Assembly: GCA_015709655.1 (NCBI GenBank) | Contig: CP054181.1 | Span: 2,352,207-2,416,206 of the forward strand | Reading direction: 5' to 3' | Length of the DNA: 64,000 nt | Source: Ignavibacteria bacterium | Lineage (GTDB): Bacteria > Bacteroidota > Ignavibacteria > Kapaibacteriales > Kapaibacteriaceae | Part shown: piece after piece, positions 1-8,786 of the stretch | How positions within the stretch are numbered: the first letter of the stretch is position 1 | How the letters are laid out: every line of letters starts with the position of its first letter | Notes under the pieces: generated by a model | Told to the model about the DNA's origin: nothing | Databases searched by the model: none | Seen by the model: the letters and a program-made list of their open reading frames with translations, nothing else | Position numbers and translations under genes: made by a program

Positions 1-2
1 AG

Positions 3-329
3 CTACAAATATCAACAAAGGAAAGAGCCGGCAGAATACAGTCGTCAACGGCAGAAAAATCGCTGGAGCACCATGTATGCCCGTCGTGCGGGAAAGACTT
101 TCTTCCTAAAAAATGGGAGCATCCACCAATGGTTACACAGCCTCAGGATACCGTGAAGCAGGCAACGGACTACTGCCGGTACTGCGGCCTGGAGTTATTT
201 GCATGCTGTGAACGGTGTGGACAAAAAAACTTCGTCCACCTACCATTCTGCGCAAAGTGTGGACATCAAACAGGCATTGGTACAACGGCTCATCCCGGTC
301 AGCACGGCACCATGCCTGAAGCCCCCTGA
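3..329 (+). CDS. Zinc-ribbon protein, C-terminal part (5' end outside window)
   Basis: The frame is open from the window edge to a TGA at 327-329, so only the last 108 residues are visible. They contain four CxxC-type knuckles (CPSCG, CRYCG, CERCG, CAKCG), which pair naturally into two zinc ribbons, with a short Gly/His/Pro-rich tail. An internal ATG at 129 exists, but the first CPSCG knuckle lies upstream of it in the same open frame, so 129 is unlikely to be the true start. Zinc ribbons of this kind bind nucleic acid or protein partners; nothing here identifies which. The gene converges on the minus-strand TauE gene. Confidence 0.55.
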   Translation, partial: LQISTKERAGRIQSSTAEKSLEHHVCPSCGKDFLPKKWEHPPMVTQPQDTVKQATDYCRYCGLELFACCERCGQKNFVHLPFCAKCGHQTGIGTTAHPGQHGTMPEAP

Positions 330-437
330 TACGATATTCCCGGTACTAAACAATGCTTCAGGGCTTGCAGCAGGTGCACCGTTGCCATCAGCAAAAAGAA
401 AATTCTACATGCGTATGCGGCGTAACCCGGTTCGATG

Positions 438-1265
438 CTACAGAAATGCCAGCCACAGGATTCGAATGCCCACAATGGCAAGACAGACAGCCAGGGCACG
501 AACGATGAAGATACCGTTGACTTTTTTGGATAGGCGTGCGCCAACAAGGGCACCGGGTATAACACCTATCGCAAGCGGTACGATCAGCGTTATCAGGTAC
601 TGACTATAACTGCCTTCCACCAAATGCACAATAACACTGACCGTTGCCATGATTGCCAGAATAAAGTGAGATGTTGCCGTGGCTATGTGGGCAGGGAACA
701 ACAACCATTCTGTCATTGCCGGCACGTGAATAATCCCGCCACCAATGCCCAGCAAGGGCGAGAAGAAGCCAACAAGGGTACTTAAGATGATGCCGTGACG
801 CAGGTTGTACGAATACGTGTATTCGTGTCCGTCGCCGTCGGTAAAACGTCGTACAGTATGTCCCGATTGAACAGCTTTTCTGGTAAGGGGCTTTCGTTTA
901 CCTCCGAATGCAAACAGGTAGCCCGACACAACAAACAAAATGATACCAAAAATGATATTGAACAGCGTTCGTGGGATAACCTGTGTTGTTAATACACCAA
1001 GAACTGAACCGGGTATCGTTGCAATGGCAAAAAGAATGCCCGAACGATAATCAATACGTTTAGATTTCATGTAGGCCACTGAACCCGATGTGGCATTAAT
1101 AGCAACAATGGCCATTGAAATAGCGGTGATACTTTGTGCCGACAAGTCCGGGAAGAGGAGCAGCATCAGCGGTACCAGGATAAAACCGCCCCCAGCTCCG
1201 ATGAGCGTTCCAACGGTACCAATACCAAAGCCAAGCGCAATAAACAGTGCGTAGCTTACTACCAT
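438..1265 (-). CDS. TauE/SafE family membrane transporter
   Basis: A 275-residue polytopic membrane protein with the internal duplication typical of TauE/SafE permeases. The glycine-rich repeat motif appears as GAGGGFILVP (residues 23-32) and again as GIGGGIIHVP (173-182), each opening a half of about four hydrophobic segments. The family is generally linked to export or uptake of sulfite, sulfoacetate or other organosulfur anions; the substrate cannot be read from sequence. A charged loop near residues 120-150 separates the halves. No sulfur-metabolism neighbour supports a specific role. Confidence 0.8.
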   Translation of the reverse strand: MVVSYALFIALGFGIGTVGTLIGAGGGFILVPLMLLLFPDLSAQSITAISMAIVAINATSGSVAYMKSKRIDYRSGILFAIATIPGSVLGVLTTQVIPRTLFNIIFGIILFVVSGYLFAFGGKRKPLTRKAVQSGHTVRRFTDGDGHEYTYSYNLRHGIILSTLVGFFSPLLGIGGGIIHVPAMTEWLLFPAHIATATSHFILAIMATVSVIVHLVEGSYSQYLITLIVPLAIGVIPGALVGARLSKKVNGIFIVRALAVCLAIVGIRILWLAFL

Positions 1266-1314
1266 AAATGTTTAGTTAGCATGGGTTTCATAATGATGGT
1301 GTAGTGATCACACC

Positions 1315-1983
1315 CTACGTCCAGTGAATTTCCTTAATCGTTGAATCATCTTTCAGCGCCTGTAATATGTCATTGGCAATCTTACCGTTAATACCAGAAA
1401 TTGTTAAATCATATACACATTCATGCTCGGTTTTGTCGAGTGTGTAGTTCTCGATCGTGATGTCGGGGCGGTTTAGCAGGTACATGAAAATGCCGGAGTT
1501 GCTGGCATTGGGTGCGGTTGTTAAACGGAGCATTCGCCGCTTGAATTTCCTGGAGTAGAAGTGCTCAAACGGACGCAGTGCGTACAGGATAATCAGTGCG
1601 ATGATGGTTGTGGCAATGGCAGCAAAATACATCCCGCTGCCGGTTGCCAGTCCGATTGCGGCAACAGTCCACAGGCCTGACGCAGTGGTTAAACCATGAA
1701 CCGTTCCTTGCTTGGAAAACAGGATGGTTCCGGCACCGATAAATCCAATGCCGCTAACTACCTGGGCGGCAATCCGGGAGGGATCCAGATTAACGTTTGC
1801 CGTTCCCAGGATGTCAGAAAACCCAAATGCCGATACGATCATGATTAAACAGGCACCAACACAAACCATCATGTGGGTGCGTAAACCGGCCGTCCACTGC
1901 TTACGCTCACGCTCAATTCCTACAAGAGCGCCAAGCAGGGCAGCAACAACCAGGCGGGTTGCAATTTCGGATGTTTCAAGCAT
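1315..1983 (-). CDS. MgtC/SapB family membrane protein
   Basis: A 222-residue protein with the MgtC signature: GIERE near residue 21, then GLRTHMMVCVGA, the conserved SGIGFIGAGT segment and VHGLTTASGLWTVAAIG, spanning four to five hydrophobic helices. A C-terminal domain of about 80 residues follows and resembles the ACT-like tail of longer MgtC proteins. The start at 1983 is chosen because AGGAGG lies 6 nt upstream (plus-strand 1990-1995); the frame stays open about 38 codons further but that extension has no family character. MgtC proteins affect Mg2+ starvation survival and membrane ATP synthase or phosphate homeostasis; the exact role here is unknown. Confidence 0.8.
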   Translation of the reverse strand: MLETSEIATRLVVAALLGALVGIERERKQWTAGLRTHMMVCVGACLIMIVSAFGFSDILGTANVNLDPSRIAAQVVSGIGFIGAGTILFSKQGTVHGLTTASGLWTVAAIGLATGSGMYFAAIATTIIALIILYALRPFEHFYSRKFKRRMLRLTTAPNASNSGIFMYLLNRPDITIENYTLDKTEHECVYDLTISGINGKIANDILQALKDDSTIKEIHWT

Positions 1984-2089
1984 GGTGTACCTCCTCTGCT
2001 GACGTGAAACGGTGTGGTGTTGCAACACGAGTAACGTAGCTAATGGTACGAAAGTACGGACAGAGCCGTTTCCACTATTGCCTGAAATT

Positions 2090-3145
2090 TCAGGCAAGAT
2101 GCCATCGGCCGCCGGGGATCTGGCGAATATAGCCGTTCATCTCCAGCTCTGATAACCTTACAAGTGCTTCCGCAATACTACAGTTCCACTGCTGAGCAGC
2201 CGTTTCAGTGAAGATTGGGTCAGCACCAAAGAGTTTAACGAGGTCGGTAGGGATCGAGTCGTAACAATGTTTATCAGTTGCAAACTGTTCGTGCATGGTA
2301 CCTGCAAACAGCGTGTTCAGAACACTTTCGGCCGAGTCCAGAAGCATGGCTTTCCCGGTCTTGATGAGATTGTTGCACCCAGCGCTTCGTGTACCTGTAA
2401 TGGGGCCTGGAACTGCCCATAGCGGGGTACCCTGCCGGAGAGCAAAATCTGCAGTGATCAGTGCACCACCGGTGAGCTTGCTTTCGACAATGACAACGGC
2501 ATCACTCAATGCAGAGATGATGCGGTTGCGGGCCGGAAAATATGGCGGCAGGGCTGCAACGGTGATTGGATATTCACTGATTACAGCACCGCCGTGCTCT
2601 ACAATTTGCTTTGACAAGTGTTGTGCCGACTGAGGCGAAATCCGCTGGTGTCCGCTTGCTATGACGGCAACGGTTGTACCGCGCGAACGCAGACATGCTT
2701 CATGGGCAATGGTGTCGATCCCGTTGGCAAGACCGCTAACAATAACACAGCCCGATTTTGTCCACAACTCTACACACTTCTCGGTTACCGGTTTACCATA
2801 CGATGCCGTACACGATCGGGTGCCTACCACGGCAATAGCCGGTACTGATGATGGCGGAAGGTTTCCGGCTACGTACAGAAGCATTGGCATAGGGTCAGCC
2901 ACCAGCAGACGCGACGGGAAATCGGGGTGCCACCGGCTGAGAATGCGGACGTTGGCTTCCTGACATTTAGTGATGATTTTCTCAGCTACCTGGTACAATT
3001 CAAAATGGAGAATGCCAAGAGATGCCAGTGCGTCTTCGGCCGTAGCATACTTCTCAACAAGCAAACACCGCTGTGCATTGGTAAGTTTTCCAACTAACGA
3101 TAATTCTACAAGTCGAATCAAGGGCCAGGGTTCAGGTGATGCCAT
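2090..3145 (-). CDS. dprA: DNA-processing protein DprA
   Basis: A 351-residue DprA/Smf protein, which loads RecA on incoming single-stranded DNA during natural transformation. An N-terminal helical (SAM/HhH-like) part precedes the Rossmann core: VVGTRSCTASYG at 106-117, SGLANGIDTIAH at 137-148 and FPARNRIISALSDAVVIVE at 203-221, all diagnostic. A winged-helix-like domain (DprA_WH) occupies roughly 310-351. It is 48 bp downstream of the unusual 911-residue RM-like gene and probably co-transcribed with it. Together with comF (10.2-10.9 kb) it suggests competence, although other com genes are not in the window. Confidence 0.92.
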   Translation of the reverse strand: MASPEPWPLIRLVELSLVGKLTNAQRCLLVEKYATAEDALASLGILHFELYQVAEKIITKCQEANVRILSRWHPDFPSRLLVADPMPMLLYVAGNLPPSSVPAIAVVGTRSCTASYGKPVTEKCVELWTKSGCVIVSGLANGIDTIAHEACLRSRGTTVAVIASGHQRISPQSAQHLSKQIVEHGGAVISEYPITVAALPPYFPARNRIISALSDAVVIVESKLTGGALITADFALRQGTPLWAVPGPITGTRSAGCNNLIKTGKAMLLDSAESVLNTLFAGTMHEQFATDKHCYDSIPTDLVKLFGADPIFTETAAQQWNCSIAEALVRLSELEMNGYIRQIPGGRWHLA

Positions 3146-3193
3146 ATACCATTGTATGCGTTACAGACAATGGTGTGACACGACTAAAAGCAG

Positions 3194-5929
3194 CTACATC
3201 TGTACAAGGTCATGTTGTATGATTGCGGCGATGGCCGGAAATAAGTCGGCAGGGACGGCGGTACGAAGTTCCTGCAATGCGGTGTCCAACGTATTGCTAA
3301 ACGCCTGAACAAGCGGCAGGACTTCCTGAACAAGCGGCTCGTCAGAAGGGATCGTTATCTCTGTTTTTCCGAGGTTAATAAGCAATGCAACTAATTCGGC
3401 TTCGGCGTCGGACGAGCAGTCAATAACACCACCTACCTTAGCCCCCTTCCAAAGGGTTACATGAGTGCCAAACATTCCCGTGTTGTTTGTGGCGTGTGTT
3501 ATATCGGCCTCAATTACCATGGTGCGTGTGGTGTTCTTGGGCAGTTGGTTGATGCGGGAGTCATACCACTCCGACATAGCCGTAAGCTTACAGGTGCCGG
3601 CAAGCCTGGAGGCGAGTGCCGTGGCAATATGGGCAACATTGGTCTGTTCAGTAAACCATGCCAGCGTTAAGCGGTACAGCCAGAGCTGCTCCTGGGGGGT
3701 AAGCGTAAAAATGTGTTCCATCAGCCAACGGTCTAAGCGCCGGCGGTCGCGCCTGATGCCGTCTAACCGTACAGCGTCTGGATTACCGGTGCCGTATTCA
3801 TCGGCAAGGGTACGTATCGGACGGAACAAGAGCTCACGGTGACGCTGTACATCAATCTGATCAAGTATGGCACGATCCGGAATTAGCAGCTCCCGTGCGT
3901 CGCGCACGGTAACATCGGTATGAACAGCATCATTCCGCAACAGCAGGTGGTAGAATAGTCCAACCGTACTGTTTAACCACAGAGCAATGGGACCGGAATA
4001 CGGAGCATGGTGAACGGTGATTCCAATTGCTGCGTCGGTTACAAAGGCATGGGCAGGGTTCAGAGCAACAATCCAACGTTTACTCTGGGTTTTGGGAATT
4101 ATCAGGTCGGGCTGAATCAGCTCGCCCAGATGCCACCAGGGTGTACGTTGCTGAAGTGAGGGTCTAAGGTGGATTCCTGCCTCTTCAGCTTCCGTAATGT
4201 GCTTGCCAACATTGCTTCCGGAGAAAGTATCCCGCTCTGTACCCAGGACGAGGAGCCTGCGATAAGCCGGAGGGATGCCGTAAATACTTTCAATTTCAGA
4301 GTCGGAGGTGATAACGGTATTGTCGATCAGGTTGCCATGGTCGTTGCACCGCTGCCAAAATCTGGATTCGAGGTCTTTGCGGACAATCTCGTCGATCGCT
4401 GGCAGAAGTATCTCATTAGCTCCGGTCCGAATACCGTTGTGAACATCAGCAAGAGAAGTAAGAGGGATTAAACGATTAGAAATTTTGTTAATAATGGCAG
4501 AGATGTCGTCCGGTGGAATAATTAAATCATCCCACGACGAGTTTGCACCTTTGCTCCGCCGGAGCAGGGTGTGCTGACGCACGTGTCGGACACTTACTTC
4601 GGCATTGGTGCGGTTGCGTCCGTTGTTATGCAGGTAGCGGATGTACTGTTGAATGCTCTCAATACGCTTTTGGCCAAATGCCTCTGGTTCGGTTGGTTCA
4701 ATTACCGTGCTGCGCGGCATTCGTAAACAGGCAAACGAGACCATGTCAGGTTTTGAGGTGGTACCTGTCTCGGCAATTACACAGCACACACCGGCATCAG
4801 GAGTGGTGAATGATTCGGCATCAGCAAACAGAATCCATCTGACGCGGAAATTATCCAGCAGCGTAGTGCGGACATGTGCATACAGCCGGCTTCTTAGTGT
4901 TTGCATTGGTGTAAACCAGAGCAGTGTGGCGTGCGGCACGCCGGAAATCTGGTGTAAGGCGTCCATAATTTCTTCCGGTGTTCCAGCCAGAGCAGACTCT
5001 ATCCGCACAGTTGCGCCAGGCACAAGCAGCTGAACACGCTGTTCAATCCTGCCCATTGAGCTTCCGCTTTCAATGATGACAGGGGGCTTTGAACCAGCGT
5101 GGATATCCGACGCAATTACTGCAAAGTCAATGGCATCAAATGTCGGCACCGGTATGCCGCGGTAGGCTGCTGCCCAAATCCGAGCCTTCTGTCTGTCAGG
5201 TGCCTTATACAGTTCCCACTGACCAGCAAACACTATCTCGCGAACCAGTTCTGAAAACAGCTGCTGAAATTCAGCACGTACCTCAAAGGTTGGAAGTTTC
5301 TGTAACTCACTAGCACCGCGGTTATAGGCATCGTGAACATAAGCCTGTACAACGTCCAGCATTAGGCCCACGGAGCAACCGGGTTCCGGAAGATTCATGG
5401 GAAGGTCAGCCAGCATCAGCAGATTCGGGAAGTCCTCAATACGCGGGTTGTGACAGCAGCGCGCCAGCTCGGCAAGAGTGTGTTCCGTCCACGACAATCG
5501 TAGTGTGGCCGATAATGCCAATGCACGCTGTAGAGCATCGGTAACAGCCTGCTTGTTGCCGGGAGCCATCATTTGGTCTGTATCTGCAACCATAGCCCCT
5601 TCCCAAATCCCATGCATAGTAAACTGTGTGCCGGCCTCAGAGTCTCGTTTGGAGGAATAGGCAACAATTGTCCGAAACGTACACAGAATTACCAATTGGG
5701 CGCCAATACGGGACGCTGCCGACCGGACTTTGTCGCGCGATTCCTGCACGAATGGGCGTTCCTGGGGCTGAAGAGCCGTCGCAACGGCAATGGGATGGCC
5801 ATGAGGATCTTTAACAACAAGGAATGTGCCCTGAATTGATGAGTGCAGAGTTACGGTTGCATCAATCATTGCATTGTTTACGGCATCGTGTAAACATGCA
5901 GATAACACGTACAGCTCGGGCTTCGTCAT
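3194..5929 (-). CDS. Large restriction-modification-like protein lacking catalytic motifs
   Basis: A 911-residue protein that I do not recognise as a named family. Residues about 35-92 read like the N-terminal nuclease domain of type I/IIG enzymes (strand, KDPHGHPIAVATAL, helix with QESRDKVRSAAS, then LVILCTFRTIVAYS), but the usual D...ExK positions are not acidic/Lys. Residues about 265-405 resemble the shell of an N6-adenine methyltransferase (VIIESGSSMG, then LRSRLYAHVRTTLLDNFRVR), without the glycine-rich AdoMet loop or NPPY/F motif. Residues about 465-690 look like a TaqI/Eco57I-type target-recognition domain (NGIRTGANEI, WWHLG, IPKTQSKRWIV, IALWLNSTVGLF). Its start overlaps the glmM stop by 4 bp, so it is translationally coupled. 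The frame is intact, arguing against recent decay. Function unknown. Confidence 0.6.
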   Translation of the reverse strand: MTKPELYVLSACLHDAVNNAMIDATVTLHSSIQGTFLVVKDPHGHPIAVATALQPQERPFVQESRDKVRSAASRIGAQLVILCTFRTIVAYSSKRDSEAGTQFTMHGIWEGAMVADTDQMMAPGNKQAVTDALQRALALSATLRLSWTEHTLAELARCCHNPRIEDFPNLLMLADLPMNLPEPGCSVGLMLDVVQAYVHDAYNRGASELQKLPTFEVRAEFQQLFSELVREIVFAGQWELYKAPDRQKARIWAAAYRGIPVPTFDAIDFAVIASDIHAGSKPPVIIESGSSMGRIEQRVQLLVPGATVRIESALAGTPEEIMDALHQISGVPHATLLWFTPMQTLRSRLYAHVRTTLLDNFRVRWILFADAESFTTPDAGVCCVIAETGTTSKPDMVSFACLRMPRSTVIEPTEPEAFGQKRIESIQQYIRYLHNNGRNRTNAEVSVRHVRQHTLLRRSKGANSSWDDLIIPPDDISAIINKISNRLIPLTSLADVHNGIRTGANEILLPAIDEIVRKDLESRFWQRCNDHGNLIDNTVITSDSEIESIYGIPPAYRRLLVLGTERDTFSGSNVGKHITEAEEAGIHLRPSLQQRTPWWHLGELIQPDLIIPKTQSKRWIVALNPAHAFVTDAAIGITVHHAPYSGPIALWLNSTVGLFYHLLLRNDAVHTDVTVRDARELLIPDRAILDQIDVQRHRELLFRPIRTLADEYGTGNPDAVRLDGIRRDRRRLDRWLMEHIFTLTPQEQLWLYRLTLAWFTEQTNVAHIATALASRLAGTCKLTAMSEWYDSRINQLPKNTTRTMVIEADITHATNNTGMFGTHVTLWKGAKVGGVIDCSSDAEAELVALLINLGKTEITIPSDEPLVQEVLPLVQAFSNTLDTALQELRTAVPADLFPAIAAIIQHDLVQM

Positions 5930-7281
5930 ACAGTGGCAATCGATGTTACAGTCCGCGCCAGTTCAAGAGCCTGCTCCCTGGTGGGGGCTTCGGCAATGAT
6001 GCGCATGATTGGTTCAGTATTGGAGCTTCGCACGTGCACCCAGTGTGTTCCCCACGCAGCATGGAGTCCGTCGTCAAACGACAGCCGGGCATCCGAGAAC
6101 ATCTCTGCAACGTTTCTGAGTATTGTTGGCACCATGGTAGTATGATGCAGCTCAATCTTCTGCTTAACCATGTGGTATGCGGGAATTGTGTTGCACAGGC
6201 CCCGCAGCGAGATCCCTTTTCGGCGGAGATGGGACGTTATCAGTGTGATGCCAACCATAGCATCACGTCCGCTGTGGCATTCAGGATAGATCACGCCGCC
6301 GCTGCCTTCACCGCCAATGACTGCGCCAACGGAACGCATTTTGTTTACAACGTTAATTTCGCCAACAGCAGAGCGGTGAACCACAGCGCCGTACAGTTCG
6401 GCAACATCGTCCACCATTCGGGTAGTACTATAGTTTACAACAATGGAAGCGTTTGCGGGATCGGGTATAGCATCAAGGACAGCCAGTGTGGCTAAGGTGA
6501 CGGTGTATTCCTCACCAATTGGTGTACCGGTTTCGTCAATCAACACCAGCCTGTCAGCATCGGGGTCAACGGCAATTCCCATGCATGCACCAAAGCGGGT
6601 AACGGCCTGGGCCAATTCCGTAAGGTTTTCAGGAATTGGTTCGGGTTTGTGAGGGAAGATTCCGCTGCCGTTACAGTTGATGCCGGCAACCGAATATCCT
6701 AACCGCTGTAACAGTCTGGGGACAATCACAGACCCCGATGCATTTACTGCGTCAACAGCAACAACGTCAGATTGCAGTGGAGGAAGATTGAGTGTTGCGG
6801 GAAGTCTCCGAACAATGCCGATATGGTCATCAATTGCAGTGGTAATATTGTTTACCGTGCCGGCCTGTTGTTCAAGCCTAAGTACACTGGCATCAGTGCC
6901 AGCGTATTCCCAGAGCAAACTGCATTTGTCGGGAGAGAGAAAGACGCCGTCAGGCCCGAGGAACTTCAGACCGTTCCATTCTGCCGGATTATGTGAGGCC
7001 GTTATGATGATGCCACCAGCGGCCGAGCTTTGTTCTACATTGAGTTGTACAGTTGGAGTTGGTACCGTGCCAAGCACATGCACCGTACGTCCGCATGCCC
7101 TCAGGGCGCCCACTACAATATCACGTATCCATTCACCGCTGGGCCGGCCGTCGGTACCAACGCAGATATGGCCGTCAGGCAAGACGGCTGCGGCAGCAAC
7201 GGCGTGCCGGGCAATAACGTGAGGTGACAAACTTGTACCAAGGGTACCGCGCAGACCAGAGATGGATTGAATGAGAGGCAT
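5926..7281 (-). CDS. glmM: Phosphohexomutase, probably phosphoglucosamine mutase
   Basis: A 451-residue alpha-D-phosphohexomutase. The phosphoserine loop TASHNPAEWNGLK places the catalytic Ser at residue 96; the metal loop DPDADRLVLID, the sugar-binding GGEGSGG and the phosphate-binding RSSNTEPIMRI follow in family order. The N-terminus MPLIQSISGLRGT is like that of FCB-group GlmM proteins, which convert glucosamine-6-P to glucosamine-1-P for peptidoglycan and LPS; phosphomannomutase activity cannot be excluded. ATG 7281 is preferred over the in-frame TTG at 7287, because 7285-7292 forms a TAACTTTG promoter-like box 3 nt upstream of the ATG. Confidence 0.85.
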   Translation of the reverse strand: MPLIQSISGLRGTLGTSLSPHVIARHAVAAAAVLPDGHICVGTDGRPSGEWIRDIVVGALRACGRTVHVLGTVPTPTVQLNVEQSSAAGGIIITASHNPAEWNGLKFLGPDGVFLSPDKCSLLWEYAGTDASVLRLEQQAGTVNNITTAIDDHIGIVRRLPATLNLPPLQSDVVAVDAVNASGSVIVPRLLQRLGYSVAGINCNGSGIFPHKPEPIPENLTELAQAVTRFGACMGIAVDPDADRLVLIDETGTPIGEEYTVTLATLAVLDAIPDPANASIVVNYSTTRMVDDVAELYGAVVHRSAVGEINVVNKMRSVGAVIGGEGSGGVIYPECHSGRDAMVGITLITSHLRRKGISLRGLCNTIPAYHMVKQKIELHHTTMVPTILRNVAEMFSDARLSFDDGLHAAWGTHWVHVRSSNTEPIMRIIAEAPTREQALELARTVTSIATV

Positions 7282-7284
7282 GTA

Positions 7285-7292
7285 CAAAGTTA
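7285..7292 (-). promoter_or_regulatory. TAnnTTTG -7-like box directly upstream of glmM
   Basis: The minus strand reads TAACTTTG, then TAC, then the glmM ATG. This matches the Bacteroidota -7 consensus TAnnTTTG and would give a leaderless or nearly leaderless transcript. No clear -33 TTTG is visible, and glmM could also be read through from the peptidase gene 17 bp upstream, so the box may be fortuitous. Confidence 0.35.
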
Positions 7293-7298
7293 TACGGT

Positions 7299-8786
7299 CT
7301 ATTTCATCATCAGCCGTTCTATTCCGTCGGCAGTACGTGTCAGTGCTGCCGACATATTTTCAGGCCCGTGTTCGGTTATCAGGATATCGTCTTCGATGCG
7401 GACGCCGATATTCCACCATTTAGGATCGCAGTCTGCGCCTTCGGGTATGTAAATACCCGGCTCCACTGTTATAATGCTATTTACTTTCAGCGGACCGCCG
7501 GTTCCGGCATCGTGAACGTCGAGTCCAAGGTAGTGTGATGTACCATGCATAAAGTACTGCTTAACCTGGTCGTCAGTTGTAATGATACCCAGTTTCTTAA
7601 GCCCCTTGGTAATCACGCGTACGGCAGCATTGTGTGGAGCCTTAAAAGGGGCTCCGTTCATGCATGCTGCAATGCCGCTATCCTGTGCTTCAAGAACGAT
7701 GTTGTAGATGGCCCGTTGCTCTGGCGTAAACCGGCCATTAATGGGGAAGGTGCGCGTGATATCGGCGGTGTAGCCATGGTATTCTGCGCCGCAGTCTGCC
7801 AGTACAAGGTCACCCGTAAGCGTTGTCCGCCGGTTTGCGGTATAATGCAGTACGCATGCGTTGTAGCTGCTACCTACGATGCTCGGATAGCCAACATCTT
7901 CGGCACCCATTTTTTTAAACGTGTACTCCATCAGAGCTTCAAGCTCATACTCGGCCATCCGGGCTGTGGCATTTCGGATAACGGCTTCGTGACCGGCAAT
8001 AGTAATTCCAACCGCCTTGCGCATTAATCGTAATTCAGCGGTATCCTTTACTTCGCGCATTGCCGCAAGGGCAGGTATCCGGGTTTTAACCGGCAGGTAT
8101 CCGAACCGGTCGTGAAGCATTTGGATCGTGGCGATGCCCGGGAAAACGGCAGAGTCTAACAGTGGTAACCCAACCACCGAAGTGGGCCATCCATCAACGT
8201 ACAGCGAGTCGGGACGTGGTGATGAGCGCAATTCAACGGCAATGCGATCGTGATTGTGCTGGTTACCGGCAACTGTTGATGTTTCCTCGCCAAGGAGGGT
8301 GGCAAGTACCGTGGTAAGCTGACTGTACGGGGCTGTAAACTGCAATCCATAGTGTGTTGCTGCCTCAGCAGCACCGGCGGTAATGCCGCTCCAGAGCTCG
8401 CGCTGGGGATTACGTGGCCTGACAAAGAACAATTCACGCGTTTCCAAGCCCCCTGCAAAAAAGGGGTTTTTACTCAGTAACAGTGCGCAGTTCGGAAACG
8501 GGAAGCCTGTAAGATATAAAAGATTACTATTTTGTCGGTATTCGTAATCAACGTCGTTCTGACGGTTGCGAACATCGGCGGCAAGGATGATGGCGAAACT
8601 GTTATCGGGCAGGCTGTCGATAAGCCGCTGCCGGCGCTGTGCATACACCTCTGCAGGAATCCCGTCTGAATCCTCAATGATAAAACGATGTTGGTGTGCG
8701 GCACCGTCGGCAACCGTCAGGGCAACAAGGAAGACGACAACCCACACAATCCGATGGGCATGGAAGGGGCTAAGAATGAAGCTCAT
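7299..8786 (-). CDS. Exported Xaa-Pro aminopeptidase (M24B)
   Basis: A 495-residue metallopeptidase with an N-terminal AMP_N domain and a C-terminal pita-bread M24 domain that removes N-terminal residues preceding proline. Metal ligands are visible in order: the two Asp of GYTADITRTFP, His of HGTSHYLGLDVHD, Glu of TVEPGIYIPEG and Glu of RIEDD. From ATG 8786 the protein begins with a hydrophobic segment (IVWVVVFLVALTVADGAA), a signal peptide ending near residue 30, so it is probably periplasmic or secreted. The frame extends further upstream to 8882, but that would bury the signal peptide. The start overlaps the NDH-2 stop by 17 bp. Confidence 0.85.
   Translation of the reverse strand: MSFILSPFHAHRIVWVVVFLVALTVADGAAHQHRFIIEDSDGIPAEVYAQRRQRLIDSLPDNSFAIILAADVRNRQNDVDYEYRQNSNLLYLTGFPFPNCALLLSKNPFFAGGLETRELFFVRPRNPQRELWSGITAGAAEAATHYGLQFTAPYSQLTTVLATLLGEETSTVAGNQHNHDRIAVELRSSPRPDSLYVDGWPTSVVGLPLLDSAVFPGIATIQMLHDRFGYLPVKTRIPALAAMREVKDTAELRLMRKAVGITIAGHEAVIRNATARMAEYELEALMEYTFKKMGAEDVGYPSIVGSSYNACVLHYTANRRTTLTGDLVLADCGAEYHGYTADITRTFPINGRFTPEQRAIYNIVLEAQDSGIAACMNGAPFKAPHNAAVRVITKGLKKLGIITTDDQVKQYFMHGTSHYLGLDVHDAGTGGPLKVNSIITVEPGIYIPEGADCDPKWWNIGVRIEDDILITEHGPENMSAALTRTADGIERLMMK

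Noticed and set aside
5824-6495. Long plus-strand open frame (223 codons) opposite glmM
   Set aside because: It lies fully antisense to a well-supported glmM and its neighbour, and its translation has no recognisable family character.
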